Source of the DNA: Anaerolineae bacterium
GTDB lineage: Bacteria; Chloroflexota; Anaerolineae; Aggregatilineales; Phototrophicaceae
Assembly: GCA_022841825.1 (NCBI GenBank)
Contig: JALHQT010000004.1
Coordinates: 434,001 to 498,000, forward strand
Length of the DNA stretch: 64,000 nucleotides
Reading direction: 5' to 3'
The position numbers and the translations under genes were made by a program. The notes below the pieces were generated by a model. The model ran no database searches. It worked only from the letters and a program-made list of their open reading frames with translations, and had not been told where the DNA came from. Shown one piece after another: positions 1 to 9,183 of this stretch (the first letter of the stretch is position 1; each line of letters opens with the position of its first letter).

Positions 1-1
1 C

Positions 2-1186
2 ATCGGGATGCTGTCTCCGCAGCGCGCCGTGTATGGATTGCAGATCGATAATGCTGCAGTGCGCCCAGTTCCGCTGCCGCGCATTCTGCCCGGCGGGGGA
101 CTTGATCCTACGCTGGAGGGGACGCGCGCCGATGTCGCGCAGGGTGAGGATTTTGCGCTCCAGGACATCACGATTGACGCGGGCTTCATCGCCAACCTGA
201 CGGCGAGTGCATCGGTGCCGCGACCGAACATGACTGGCGAGGTGAGCATCAGCGACGCCCCCTCCGTCGATGGGCAGCAGCAGGTACGCGGTGTGGTCAG
301 CAATGATGGCAGCGTGCCCCTTTATGATCCAATTATCCTGGCGCGTGGTATTGCGTATCAACTGCCGGACGTGCTGCAACCGGGGGATGTTGTCCCGTTT
401 GAGCTGACTCTGCCGGGAGAAGACCTGCCGTCGCCGACGCTTTATCGCCCCCTGGTTGCTGGCAACCTGACACTGGTCGCGGCACGGCAGGAACTGCGGC
501 TCGACCAGACTCTCTTTGATATACTGGGGGATAATGCGGTCACCGATCTTGACAGCTTTTTCATCAACGAATCGCTGGCGGGCTTGGACAACAGACGGCG
601 TCAGTTGTTTCTGGCAGCGGTCATTCGCGACAGCTTTGGCATGACCGGGCGTGCGAATGAGACCTATCTGATGGGCTGGACAGACGAGCGTATGCTGACG
701 AGTGAGGTCAGCGGCGCGAACTGGCGCACGCAGGACACGACGCTCCACGTCATCCAACTGGCGCAGGAGCGCGTTTATCGCCCGGAACCGGTCGTCGTCA
801 GCGCCGATCAGTTTGTTTGGTCGGGTCGGACACTCAGCGGGTTAGGCGTGGTTGCTCCGATGCTCGTCCGGCTGGACCCTGGTGAAGAAGTGACTTTTCG
901 TTTCACCCCGGTCGCCACGGCGCGGCTGGATGAGGTCGAGTCGCTGTCAGTCGTCTTTGTGGGGCAGACGACAGGCACTCGCCGCCTCCCATTCGCCCTG
1001 TGGGACTGGCGACGCCAGCAGTGGGTGGATATGCAGGCGGAAGACACGCAGTTCCGAGTGCCAAATCCCGGACGTTTCATCGGTCCGATGAATGCGGTCG
1101 AGATGCGCCTGCGTTCGGATGATGTCGGCGGGTTCTTCCGAGTTGAACGGGTTGCCATTGAACAATCCGGGCGGTTTATTCGTTAA
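2..1186 (+). CDS. C-terminal part of a hypothetical extracytoplasmic protein (5' end outside window)
   Basis: The frame is open to the left edge, so the gene begins upstream and only about 394 C-terminal residues are seen. The first in-frame ATG at base 8 is probably internal. The visible part is beta-rich and polar, with no membrane segment and no enzyme motif I recognise. It includes a stretch typical of an extracellular beta-sandwich (about residues 90-150), then an Asp/Arg-rich region. The stop lies 34 bases before an ABC exporter ATPase gene, and the ATPase, permease and next membrane protein follow on the same strand. I infer that it is the soluble part of a membrane-anchored protein belonging to this exporter operon. 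Function unknown. Confidence 0.6.
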   Translation: MGMLSPQRAVYGLQIDNAAVRPVPLPRILPGGGLDPTLEGTRADVAQGEDFALQDITIDAGFIANLTASASVPRPNMTGEVSISDAPSVDGQQQVRGVVSNDGSVPLYDPIILARGIAYQLPDVLQPGDVVPFELTLPGEDLPSPTLYRPLVAGNLTLVAARQELRLDQTLFDILGDNAVTDLDSFFINESLAGLDNRRRQLFLAAVIRDSFGMTGRANETYLMGWTDERMLTSEVSGANWRTQDTTLHVIQLAQERVYRPEPVVVSADQFVWSGRTLSGLGVVAPMLVRLDPGEEVTFRFTPVATARLDEVESLSVVFVGQTTGTRRLPFALWDWRRQQWVDMQAEDTQFRVPNPGRFIGPMNAVEMRLRSDDVGGFFRVERVAIEQSGRFIR

Positions 1187-1220
1187 TGAGATGGGCTACG
1201 GGCGGCGAGGAAGCGAACTG

Positions 1221-2180
<960 letters not shown>

Positions 2181-2184
2181 CCTC

Positions 2185-3498
2185 ATGCAGACCATTGACG
2201 CACGCGAGCGGGGGATAGCGCAGGCGATTGCCTGGCTGCGCAGGGGGCTGCTGACGCATGTCGCGGTCACGCTGCTGGTTGCGCTGCTGGGGCTTCTGGC
2301 AGGGTTCCAGTCATCGCCAGAACTCCTCGGCATGGTGCGCCAAAGCCTGATGTTCAACTACAGTGGCGCGGCGGATGCTGCCGCCCTGTTGCTTGTGCTG
2401 ATCTCGCTGGCAAATATCAGCGCGCTGTTGGTGCTGGTAGTGGCGATACAAGCGCATGAGTCGTGGGTACTGCCGGGCAACGTGCTGGTGATCCTGGCGA
2501 ACCTCGTGCTGGTCGTTTGGCTGGGTTGCCTGACAGGGCTGCTGACCGTCGTCTTCGGGGGTCTGGCAGTCGCGTCGATGGCGCGTGTTTCCGGGCTGCT
2601 GCGCTCTAACCCGGTCATGGTGCGCGAACTGCGTGGGCGGATGCGCGGTGCCCGCGCGTTCGTTGTCCTCACGTTGTATCTGGCGCTGATGGGCGGCTTT
2701 TCGCTCATCCTCTATTTCATCTTCGGCGCGGTCAACGCCCAGAATGCGTCGTCGGCGACGGGCATCATCGGTCGCACGTTGTTTACGGGAGTCGTGGGCA
2801 TCCAACTGCTGCTCATTATCCTGATCGCGCCGTCCTTCACGGCGGGTGCGATCACCGGCGAGCGCGAACGTCAGACCTACGATCTTGTCCGCACGACTCT
2901 GCTCAGTACGCCCTCGTTCATCCTGGGGAAGCTGGAGTCGTCGCTGGCGTACATCCTGCTTCTGCTGCTCGCGGCGATCCCACTCCAGGCGCTGGCATTC
3001 CTCTTTGGCGGCATTGGTCAGGCGGAGCTGCTGCTGGCATTCGTAATCCTGGGCGTCACAGCGCTCGCTTTTGGCGCAGTGGGCATCTACTTCTCGGCAA
3101 GCCAGACGCGGACGCTCTCCGCGAGCGTCCGTACGTATGCTGTCATCAGCATCGGGGCATTTGGCGCGCCGCTCATCGCCCTCTTTGTGCTTAATCTGCT
3201 CCTCGGATCATCGCTTGTCAGCAGTGGCTCGGATGCCGCTCCGCTGATTGAGACCACGCTTCAGTATCTTCGCCTGCTGGCGACCAGCCTCAATCCCTTT
3301 ACCACCGCCATCGATACGCAGGCGCTCCTGGTCGAACAGCAGGTCTGGGGGGTGTACGCCCGCACGCTTGCGAGCAATGGCAGCACCATTCCAATGATTT
3401 CATCCTGGATTCCATTCACTATCGTTTACGTGGCGGCTGCGGCAGTCCTGATGGTGGTGACGATCCGCGCTACTCGGTCCAACGACCACGAGTCATGA
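2185..3498 (+). CDS. ABC-2 type transporter permease
   Basis: Integral membrane protein of 437 residues with about ten hydrophobic segments. The N-terminal quarter carries three or four segments. The segment after residue 140, reading NPVMVRELRGRMRGARAF, is the amphipathic motif typical of ABC-2 permeases that precedes the first core helix. A second typical stretch, TAGAITGERERQTYDLV near residues 216-232, follows. It starts 4 bases after the ATPase gene, which points to translational coupling and a two-component exporter. The extra N-terminal helices make it longer than a minimal permease of about 250 residues. The substrate is unknown; in related bacteria such operons sit beside MoxR/DUF58-type genes, but none is visible here. 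Confidence 0.88.
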   Translation: MQTIDARERGIAQAIAWLRRGLLTHVAVTLLVALLGLLAGFQSSPELLGMVRQSLMFNYSGAADAAALLLVLISLANISALLVLVVAIQAHESWVLPGNVLVILANLVLVVWLGCLTGLLTVVFGGLAVASMARVSGLLRSNPVMVRELRGRMRGARAFVVLTLYLALMGGFSLILYFIFGAVNAQNASSATGIIGRTLFTGVVGIQLLLIILIAPSFTAGAITGERERQTYDLVRTTLLSTPSFILGKLESSLAYILLLLLAAIPLQALAFLFGGIGQAELLLAFVILGVTALAFGAVGIYFSASQTRTLSASVRTYAVISIGAFGAPLIALFVLNLLLGSSLVSSGSDAAPLIETTLQYLRLLATSLNPFTTAIDTQALLVEQQVWGVYARTLASNGSTIPMISSWIPFTIVYVAAAAVLMVVTIRATRSNDHES

Positions 3499-3508
3499 GG
3501 AGCGACGT

Positions 3509-5314
3509 ATGGCGTCAAGTCCTGCATTAGGGTCGAACCTGCGCCTGCGGGCACAGGTGGGGCGATGGGAGCGCTGGCTGCGGCTCGTGCAGGGCATTCA
3601 ATGGCTGCCGCGCTTTCTCCTTGCTGCGCTGGTCGTCGCGATCGTGGTCGCGGTCATTTCTCGGCTCCGCCCCTGGCTGCTGCCCGATCAGATTGTGATC
3701 GTCCTGCTCGCTCTTGCAGCCCTGTTCATCGTCATCGGCATGGGCGCGATCTGGTTATATCCACGCTCGCTGCTGGAGTCTGCGCGGCATTTCGATCGCG
3801 CGCTGGATCTGCGCGAGCGAACGACCGCCGCGCTTGAACTGCTGGGCGGACGCATTCAGACCAATGATGAGCTGCGCCAGCGGCAGATCGAAGACGCGCT
3901 GACCTTTGCGGAGCAGGCGCGTCCGCAGGCGGCGCTGCCGCTGCGGCTGCATCGCCGCGACTGGTCGTTTGTGCTGCTGCTCCTGGTTGCGCTGTCAGTC
4001 CTGCTATTGCTGCCCAATCCTCAGTCAAGCGCGGTGGCAGAGGATGAAGCGGCAGCGGCGGCGCTGGCGGAGGCAGCAGCGACCGTGCGTGAAATCACAC
4101 GCGATGTCGCGGTCGATCCCGCGCTTGACGACGAGACGCGCGAGCAGCTCATGCAGACCCTGAGCAGCAGCCTGGATGTCCTGGAGCAGCCAGAGGTGAC
4201 GCCAGAAGAGGCGTTCGCGGCGCTGTCCGACGCCGAGTCTGCGCTGCGCAGCGAGAGCCAGGTCATGAGTCAGCAGGCACAGGCATCCCAATCTGGGTTG
4301 GAAGCTGCCGCGCAGGCGCTGCGTGAGCTGCCAACCGTCGAGCAGGAGCAGCAGGAGCAGTCCCTGAGCGACCTGCTGGCGCAGATGGGCGTGCAGGCGG
4401 GACAGTTTGGCGAAGCAGAGCGCTCTCAGGCAGCCGACGCGCTCGACACGGCAGCGCAGGCGGCAGAGGGAGCCAACCCGCAGCTCGCGCAGGAGCTGCG
4501 CGAGGCGGCACAGTCGCTGCAAGAGGGCGAGAGCGGGCAGATGGAGCAGCAGTTGGGCGAGGCAGAGCAGGAAGCGCAGTCGAGCGAGGCAAATCAGCAG
4601 AGTGCGCAGCAATCCGCCCAGCAGATGGAGGAAAGCGCCGATCAGGCGCAGCAGTCCGGGCAGCAGTTGAATCAGGAGAGTGGGCAGCAGCAGTCTTCGC
4701 AGCAGGGACAGCAGCAGTCCGATGGGCAGCAGTCGGGTTCGCAATCGCAGCAGCAATCGTCAGCGCAGTCAGGTGCGCCGCAGCCAGGCGACCAGCAGGC
4801 AGAGCCAGGGCGCGAAGGTCAGCAGCAGTCTTCGTCGGAAGCCGGGCAGCAGGGGGCGCAGGGCGAGGCGAGCGAGAGCGCCAGCAGCGGTCAGAGCCAG
4901 GGCGTGCCCTCGAACGGCGAACAGCAGGATGGGCAGTCCGCGACGGGATCATCGAGTGCTGGCGACAGCGCTCCAGGGCAGATCGTGCAGGGTGGGCAGC
5001 AGGGTCAGCAATCAGCGACCGAGAATCAAGCGGACGGTCGTGGCGAGTCGCTCTTTGAGACGATCTATGCGCCGACGCGCCTGGGCGAAACCGCAGGCGG
5101 CACAGAGATCGAGCTGGAGTCGGACACGAGCGCTATGCCGGTGCAAGAAGGGGAATTCAGCGAGAACCCGATTGGACAGGCGAGCGTGCCCTACAACGAG
5201 GTCTACGGCGATTATGCGGATGCCGCCAATCGCGCGCTGGAAAGCGATTATGTCCCGCTTGGATTGCGCGATGTCGTGCGCGACTATTTCACCGGGCTGG
5301 AGCCGGGGCGCTAA
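3509..5314 (+). CDS. Membrane protein with three N-terminal helices and a Gln/Ser/Ala-rich tail
   Basis: A 601-residue protein. Residues 35-60, 65-90 and about 148-168 are hydrophobic helices. The rest is cytoplasmic or extracytoplasmic coiled-coil-like Ala/Glu/Gln sequence that passes into a low-complexity tract from about residue 330 to 505, made almost only of Gln, Ser, Gly, Glu and Ala. The last 90 residues are ordered again (ESLFETIYAPTRLGE and beyond). This layout resembles DUF4175-like proteins found near MoxR/DUF58 operons; that link is tentative. A GAGGAG site overlaps the permease stop, so it is the last gene of the exporter operon. The low-complexity DNA is rich in CAGCAG and creates long false reading frames on both strands. 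Function unknown. Confidence 0.8.
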   Translation: MASSPALGSNLRLRAQVGRWERWLRLVQGIQWLPRFLLAALVVAIVVAVISRLRPWLLPDQIVIVLLALAALFIVIGMGAIWLYPRSLLESARHFDRALDLRERTTAALELLGGRIQTNDELRQRQIEDALTFAEQARPQAALPLRLHRRDWSFVLLLLVALSVLLLLPNPQSSAVAEDEAAAAALAEAAATVREITRDVAVDPALDDETREQLMQTLSSSLDVLEQPEVTPEEAFAALSDAESALRSESQVMSQQAQASQSGLEAAAQALRELPTVEQEQQEQSLSDLLAQMGVQAGQFGEAERSQAADALDTAAQAAEGANPQLAQELREAAQSLQEGESGQMEQQLGEAEQEAQSSEANQQSAQQSAQQMEESADQAQQSGQQLNQESGQQQSSQQGQQQSDGQQSGSQSQQQSSAQSGAPQPGDQQAEPGREGQQQSSSEAGQQGAQGEASESASSGQSQGVPSNGEQQDGQSATGSSSAGDSAPGQIVQGGQQGQQSATENQADGRGESLFETIYAPTRLGETAGGTEIELESDTSAMPVQEGEFSENPIGQASVPYNEVYGDYADAANRALESDYVPLGLRDVVRDYFTGLEPGR

Positions 5315-6287
5315 AGACGTCATTCAGAAAGCCGATTACGACTTCGCCATAGCGCTGCGCGCCTGCGACCGTGATGTAATCGCCGTGCCCGGCATCGGGC
5401 ACGATCCAGAGCGTGACGCGGTCGGGGGCGGCATCCTTCATCCTGTTCGCAGCTGTCAGCGAGACTTCCCGGCTGCCGTAGACGAGGAGTATCGGACGCG
5501 GCGCGCTCATCTGCACCGCGTCAATCGGCTTGAGAACGCTGATGTTCAGCCCCGTTGCCAGACGATAGGCGAGGCGTGCCCCCTGCGAAAACACCCCCCC
5601 CAGAAGCCCCAACTGCGCGGCTTCCGCATCGAGCAGCCGCTCGAAGTCTTCGTAACCCCCGTGTGCGACCGCTGTGCGGATTTCTGGATAGCGTGCCAGC
5701 GCCATCAGAGCGGCTGCGCCTCCTGCCGAAAAGCCATGCAGCCCGACGCTGTTCATGTCCACCTCTGGGCGCGTACGCAGGTAGGCGAGAGCATCGCCTA
5801 CGGATGTTACTTCGGCATACCCCAGCGAATGCGTCACGCCAAAACAAACGCGCGCCCGATACGTCAGGACGTTGTAGCCATGCTCGTGATAAATCCTGAT
5901 CGCGTCCATGTTGTCGCCGCGCCCCGCACCGAGCGCTGGCATGACGACCATGGTGATCCCGGTCGTGCCGGGGATGAAGTAGGCTTCGTAAGGCTGGGCG
6001 AATTCGGAGGATGCGAAGCGGACATCCTCATAGGGCAGCCCATGATCGGCGGGATTGGTATCGCCCTGGCAGGAAGAATGAGTCAGCGTGTACAAGAAGC
6101 CGAAGCCGAGCAGAAAGGGTATGCCCAGGAAGAGGACGCTGCTGATGGTCAGCATGAGGAGGAAGATGCGTCGGAACGGGGTGCGAAATGGCTGGCGTGT
6201 GGTGGTTGGAAACAAGAGCGCTCCACTGTATTCTTGTGGCGATGTTCGATTGAGTTGATTGCGATTCAAGAACCTTCTCACACTCAC
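5289..6287 (-). CDS. Membrane-anchored alpha/beta hydrolase (dienelactone-hydrolase/prolyl-peptidase fold)
   Basis: A 332-residue hydrolase. The nucleophile elbow GFSAGG puts the catalytic Ser at residue 187, and His301 in AGHGDY is the probable base. The acid lies between them and is not certain. Residues 41-67 form a single strongly hydrophobic helix preceded by Arg residues (RRIF), so the enzyme is probably anchored with its catalytic domain outside the membrane. The stop overlaps the end of the convergent Gln-rich gene by 26 bases. The region upstream (6288-6402) is shared with the divergent citrate synthase gene. The substrate cannot be told; esterase or peptidase is likely. Confidence 0.85.
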   Translation of the reverse strand: MSVRRFLNRNQLNRTSPQEYSGALLFPTTTRQPFRTPFRRIFLLMLTISSVLFLGIPFLLGFGFLYTLTHSSCQGDTNPADHGLPYEDVRFASSEFAQPYEAYFIPGTTGITMVVMPALGAGRGDNMDAIRIYHEHGYNVLTYRARVCFGVTHSLGYAEVTSVGDALAYLRTRPEVDMNSVGLHGFSAGGAAALMALARYPEIRTAVAHGGYEDFERLLDAEAAQLGLLGGVFSQGARLAYRLATGLNISVLKPIDAVQMSAPRPILLVYGSREVSLTAANRMKDAAPDRVTLWIVPDAGHGDYITVAGAQRYGEVVIGFLNDVFSAPAPAR

Positions 6288-6302
6288 TTAACTTCCACCT
6301 GC

Positions 6303-6308
6303 TATACT
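6303..6308 (+). promoter_or_regulatory. -10 box upstream of citrate synthase
   Basis: TATACT, part of a GCTATACT octamer that recurs in this window. It lies 94 bases before the citrate synthase ATG. No convincing -35 box is visible. A six-codon open frame (M-P-L-F-A-T, stop at 6333-6335) starts at 6315, 6 bases after the box. Confidence 0.4.
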
Positions 6309-6402
6309 GGTATTATGCCGTTGTTTGCCACTTAAGTGTATTTTCCGCCTGGACATTGGGGCGGTCGGTTACTCATTCAAACTCAACATGGGAGTTCCTG
6401 AA

Positions 6403-7554
6403 ATGTCTGACGAAGTGAAAATTTATAAGGGTCTGGATGGCGTTGTCATCGACGAGTCCAAGCTGAGTCTTGTCAATGGTACGGATGGCAAACTCATTTA
6501 CAGTGGTTACAAGATCGAAGACCTGGCAGAGCACGCCCTCTATGAAGAAGTAGTTTATCTTTTGTGGAACGGGCACCTGCCGAACGCGACGGAGCTGGAA
6601 GCCGTGCGCGCTGAGATCGCGGCTGGCGCGGAAGTGCCTGCGCCTGTCCTGGCGATGGCACAGATGCTGCCCAAAGATGCTGAGCCTATGGCAGTGCTGC
6701 GCACGCTGACTTCAGCGCTTGCGCATTATGACGACGAGAGCGAAGACAGCAGCCCAGCGGCGAACCGCCGCAAAGCCGCGCGCCTGACCGGGCAGGTGAT
6801 GACCCTGGTTGCCAATTGGTCGCGCATTCGCAAGGGGCTGCCGGTCATCGCTCCGCGCCATGACTACACCGTCGCGCAGAATTATATGTACATGCTGCGC
6901 GGTGAAGCGCCCGAAGTCAACGCCGTCAATGCTATCAATGCCTTCATGGTGCTGCTGACCGAGCACGGCATGAATGCCAGTACGTTTGTCGGGCGCGCGA
7001 CGACCAGTACCAAGAGTGACATGCACAGCGCCATCGTCAGCGCCATCGGCACCCTCAAAGGGTCGCTGCACGGCGGCGCGAACACTGAAGCGATGCGCAT
7101 GTTCCTGGAAATCGGGGAAGTCGAAAATGTCGGGCCCTGGTTTGAACGTGAAATCAAGGAACTCGGCGGCAAGATCATGGGGATTGGGCATCGTGTTTAC
7201 AAGGCACTTGATCCCCGCGCAGCCGTGTTGAAGGATCGCGCGGAGAAGCTGGCACGCGCCAGCGGGAATGGCAAGTGGTTTGATATTGCCGACCAATTGG
7301 CAAACCTGGCACGCGCCGATGCCTACTTCATCGAACGCAAGCTGTATCCGAACGTAGACTATTTCAGTGCCATCGTCCTCTATACGCTGGAGCTTGAAGT
7401 CGATATGTTCACGCCGCTGTTCGCCATGAGCCGTATGGCGGGCTGGACGGCGCACATCATGGAACAAACCGCAAACAATCGTCTGATGCGCCCTGATGTG
7501 CTGTATACCGGGGCGATGGATCTGCCCTGGCTTCCGCTCGATCAACGCCCTTAA
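6403..7554 (+). CDS. gltA: Citrate synthase (type II-like fold, short form)
   Basis: Condenses acetyl-CoA and oxaloacetate to citrate at the entry to the TCA cycle (2-methylcitrate synthase activity is also possible). It has 383 residues, the short form typical of Gram-positive bacteria, Chloroflexi and archaea. Active-site residues are recognisable: His188 in TEHGMNAS, His223 in SLHGGANTEA, His263 in GIGHRVYK and Asp320 in YPNVDYFS. I chose the ATG at 6403 because GGGAG stands 8 bases upstream; an in-frame ATG at 6388 would add five residues. It is transcribed alone, with a promoter-like box at 6303 and a strong terminator right after the stop. PEP carboxylase at 43-45 kb could supply its oxaloacetate, but the two are not linked. 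Confidence 0.96.
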   Translation: MSDEVKIYKGLDGVVIDESKLSLVNGTDGKLIYSGYKIEDLAEHALYEEVVYLLWNGHLPNATELEAVRAEIAAGAEVPAPVLAMAQMLPKDAEPMAVLRTLTSALAHYDDESEDSSPAANRRKAARLTGQVMTLVANWSRIRKGLPVIAPRHDYTVAQNYMYMLRGEAPEVNAVNAINAFMVLLTEHGMNASTFVGRATTSTKSDMHSAIVSAIGTLKGSLHGGANTEAMRMFLEIGEVENVGPWFEREIKELGGKIMGIGHRVYKALDPRAAVLKDRAEKLARASGNGKWFDIADQLANLARADAYFIERKLYPNVDYFSAIVLYTLELEVDMFTPLFAMSRMAGWTAHIMEQTANNRLMRPDVLYTGAMDLPWLPLDQRP

Positions 7555-7574
7555 GTCGTGTGTGATGCGGAATG

Positions 7575-7600
7575 GGGGTGTGCCTGGGCACACCCCTTTT
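7575..7600 (+). terminator. Rho-independent terminator after citrate synthase
   Basis: Arms GGGGTGTGCC (7575-7584) and GGCACACCCC (7587-7596) are perfectly complementary and are followed by TTTT. The tight loop may open to CTGG. It starts 20 bases after the citrate synthase stop. Confidence 0.88.
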
Positions 7601-7691
7601 GATTCTTGCTGCTGGGCGGCGGAATGTTGCCAAACGGGGTCGTGCATGGTACACCCATGCCAACCATCCACGCTGTTCAGGGGGAACCGCT

Positions 7692-8411
7692 ATGATGCCG
7701 ATTGGGGATATCAATCCCACCCGCCGCACACCTTATCTGACCTGGCTGCTGATCGCGATCAACGCCGCTGTCTTCCTGTGGCAGCTTACGCTGACGCCAG
7801 AACAACTCCAGGAAGTCTTTATGCAGCTCGCGGTAGTGCCGCGCAATATCTCGTCAGCACCCTTTGCGCCAGAGGCGATCCTGGACTCGATTCGCAGCAT
7901 GTTCATGCATGGCGGATGGGATCATATCCTGGGCAATATGCTCTATCTGTTCCTGTTTGGCGATAACATCGAAGATCGGCTGGGTAAAGTGCTGTATCTG
8001 GCGCTCTATTTCATCACCGGCTTCGCAGCAGTCTATGGGCAGGTCATCATCGATCCGTCCTCGAATATTCCCATGATCGGCGCAAGCGGTGCTATCTCCG
8101 GCGTGCTAGGCGCATACCTGGTCATGTTCCCGCGCGTCAAGGTACGCGCGATTGTCTTCCTTGGCGTCTTCGGGCAAATCGCGGAACTTCCCGCATTGAT
8201 CGTCCTGGGGTTCTGGTTCCTGCTTCAGGCGTTCCAGGGTTTCGCGTCCCTCAGTGACGTGGCGTATGGCGGTGGCGTCGCATTCTTCGCGCATATTGGC
8301 GGCTTCATCGCGGGCGCGGTGCTTGCCTTTGTCTTTGTGCGGATGGTGCCGCAGCCGCCGCCACCTGAGCGCTACGAGATGTTGTATCAGCGCGTCGGGC
8401 GTGGTCGCTAA
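7692..8411 (+). CDS. Rhomboid family intramembrane serine protease
   Basis: Cleaves substrates within the membrane. The protein has 239 residues and six or seven hydrophobic helices. Catalytic Ser132 sits in GASGAISG and His201 in AHIGGF. The conserved HGGWDHILGNMLYLF motif, with His73 and Asn82, lines the oxyanion region. It starts with two Met codons; I use the first at 7692, because upstream in-frame codons run through the citrate synthase terminator. It lies between a terminator and a convergent TetR gene and seems to be transcribed alone. The substrate is unknown. The short Pro-rich C-terminal tail is cytoplasmic or periplasmic depending on helix count. Confidence 0.93.
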   Translation: MMPIGDINPTRRTPYLTWLLIAINAAVFLWQLTLTPEQLQEVFMQLAVVPRNISSAPFAPEAILDSIRSMFMHGGWDHILGNMLYLFLFGDNIEDRLGKVLYLALYFITGFAAVYGQVIIDPSSNIPMIGASGAISGVLGAYLVMFPRVKVRAIVFLGVFGQIAELPALIVLGFWFLLQAFQGFASLSDVAYGGGVAFFAHIGGFIAGAVLAFVFVRMVPQPPPPERYEMLYQRVGRGR

Positions 8412-8427
8412 AGCCGAGCACTGGCGC

Positions 8428-9033
8428 TCAACCCTGCGGGGGTGGCAGTTCGGTGCGGTAGACCATGCGGTACAGCATCGCTGCCATCTCTTCGGGCGTG
8501 TAGGGGTTGGGAGTCTCCAGCCACCACAACAGAAGCTGCAATGTCGCGCCCGCCATGAACTGCGTCATGAATTCGACCGGCAGATCGATGCGCGTGTTGT
8601 AGATTTGGGCACGCATCCCCGTCTCGTACACCTGCGTCATATATGCCTGGTAGCGCCTGCGCAGCTCCGCGCTGCCCTGAGACCCGAAGAGTTCAAGATA
8701 CTGCTTTCGATGTTCGACCAGGTATTCGAACAACAGTCGCCATCCCTCAAATTCGCGATGTTCCTGCGGTGTCTCCATGATGCACTGGTTGATGCGCAGG
8801 TTCTCTGTCATCATGACTTCCAGGACCACGTCCCAGGCAGCATCGTCAATGTCCGCGTAATGCAAATAGAACGTGCCGTAGCCGATGTCCGCAAGTGCGG
8901 TGATCTTCTGCACGGATAGGCTCCGGTAACCGTCGCGCAGCATCAGAGTGCTGGTTGCATTCTTGATCTGTTCGTGGGTATGGCGTTTGCGGCGCTCAAA
9001 GCGCGTTGCTGTAGTTGTGTCTATGACTGACAT
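8428..9033 (-). CDS. TetR/AcrR family transcriptional regulator
   Basis: A 201-residue one-component repressor. The helix-turn-helix lies at about residues 20-65, with the hallmark GYGTFYLHYADIDD just after the recognition helix. The C-terminal ligand and dimer domain is poorly conserved. It is divergent from the cytochrome P450 gene, and the 150-base gap holds two palindromes: one overlaps this start codon (9028-9039) and a longer one is at 9091-9120. The usual inference is control of itself and of the P450, probably relieved by a hydrophobic ligand. No clear ribosome site is seen. Confidence 0.9.
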   Translation of the reverse strand: MSVIDTTTATRFERRKRHTHEQIKNATSTLMLRDGYRSLSVQKITALADIGYGTFYLHYADIDDAAWDVVLEVMMTENLRINQCIMETPQEHREFEGWRLLFEYLVEHRKQYLELFGSQGSAELRRRYQAYMTQVYETGMRAQIYNTRIDLPVEFMTQFMAGATLQLLLWWLETPNPYTPEEMAAMLYRMVYRTELPPPQG

Positions 9034-9039
9034 TTGTCA
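9028..9039. promoter_or_regulatory. Small palindrome at the TetR start codon
   Basis: TGACA-TT-TGTCA overlaps the first codon of the TetR gene. It could serve for autorepression, but it is short enough to arise by chance. Confidence 0.3.
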
Positions 9040-9090
9040 TTACTGACGATTTGCATTTGAGTCCCCACTTATTCTAACCTTTTCTCCGTG

Positions 9091-9120
9091 TGATGATGAG
9101 AGGGATTTCTCTCATGATCA
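9091..9120. promoter_or_regulatory. Candidate TetR operator (12-base inverted repeat)
   Basis: TGATGATGAGAG (9091-9102) and CTCTCATGATCA (9109-9120) are inverted copies with one mismatch and a 6-base spacer. Size and position, midway between the TetR and P450 starts, fit a TetR-family operator. Confidence 0.55.
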
Positions 9121-9153
9121 TCGTCGTTAGTCACGAGATGATCCATATGAGTA

Positions 9154-9171
9154 TTGTGATGTAATTCACAA
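9154..9171. promoter_or_regulatory. CRP-like palindrome before the P450 ribosome site
   Basis: TTGTGA-N6-TCACAA is a perfect match to the core TGTGA-N6-TCACA bound by CRP-family proteins. It ends 12 bases before the P450 ATG, next to AGAAGG, so a bound protein would more likely block than activate. No CRP gene is present in this window. Confidence 0.45.
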
Positions 9172-9183
9172 GCGAGAAGGAAC

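Noticed and set aside
4025-4952. Leu-rich and Ala/Arg-rich open frames on the minus strand opposite the Gln-rich gene
   Set aside because: Low-complexity codons read in reverse give long frames of Leu or Ala/Pro/Thr. No start signals or domains.
4250-5050. Repeated CAG-rich DNA that might be taken for a CRISPR or minisatellite array
   Set aside because: No constant repeat length or spacers. It is codon usage for a Gln/Ser/Ala tract.
4680-6335. A 551-codon open frame on the plus strand across the Gln-rich gene and the hydrolase
   Set aside because: It is a shadow of the CAGCAG-rich tract and the antisense of the hydrolase. It has extreme Arg/Ser content, no domain and conflicts with two well-supported genes.
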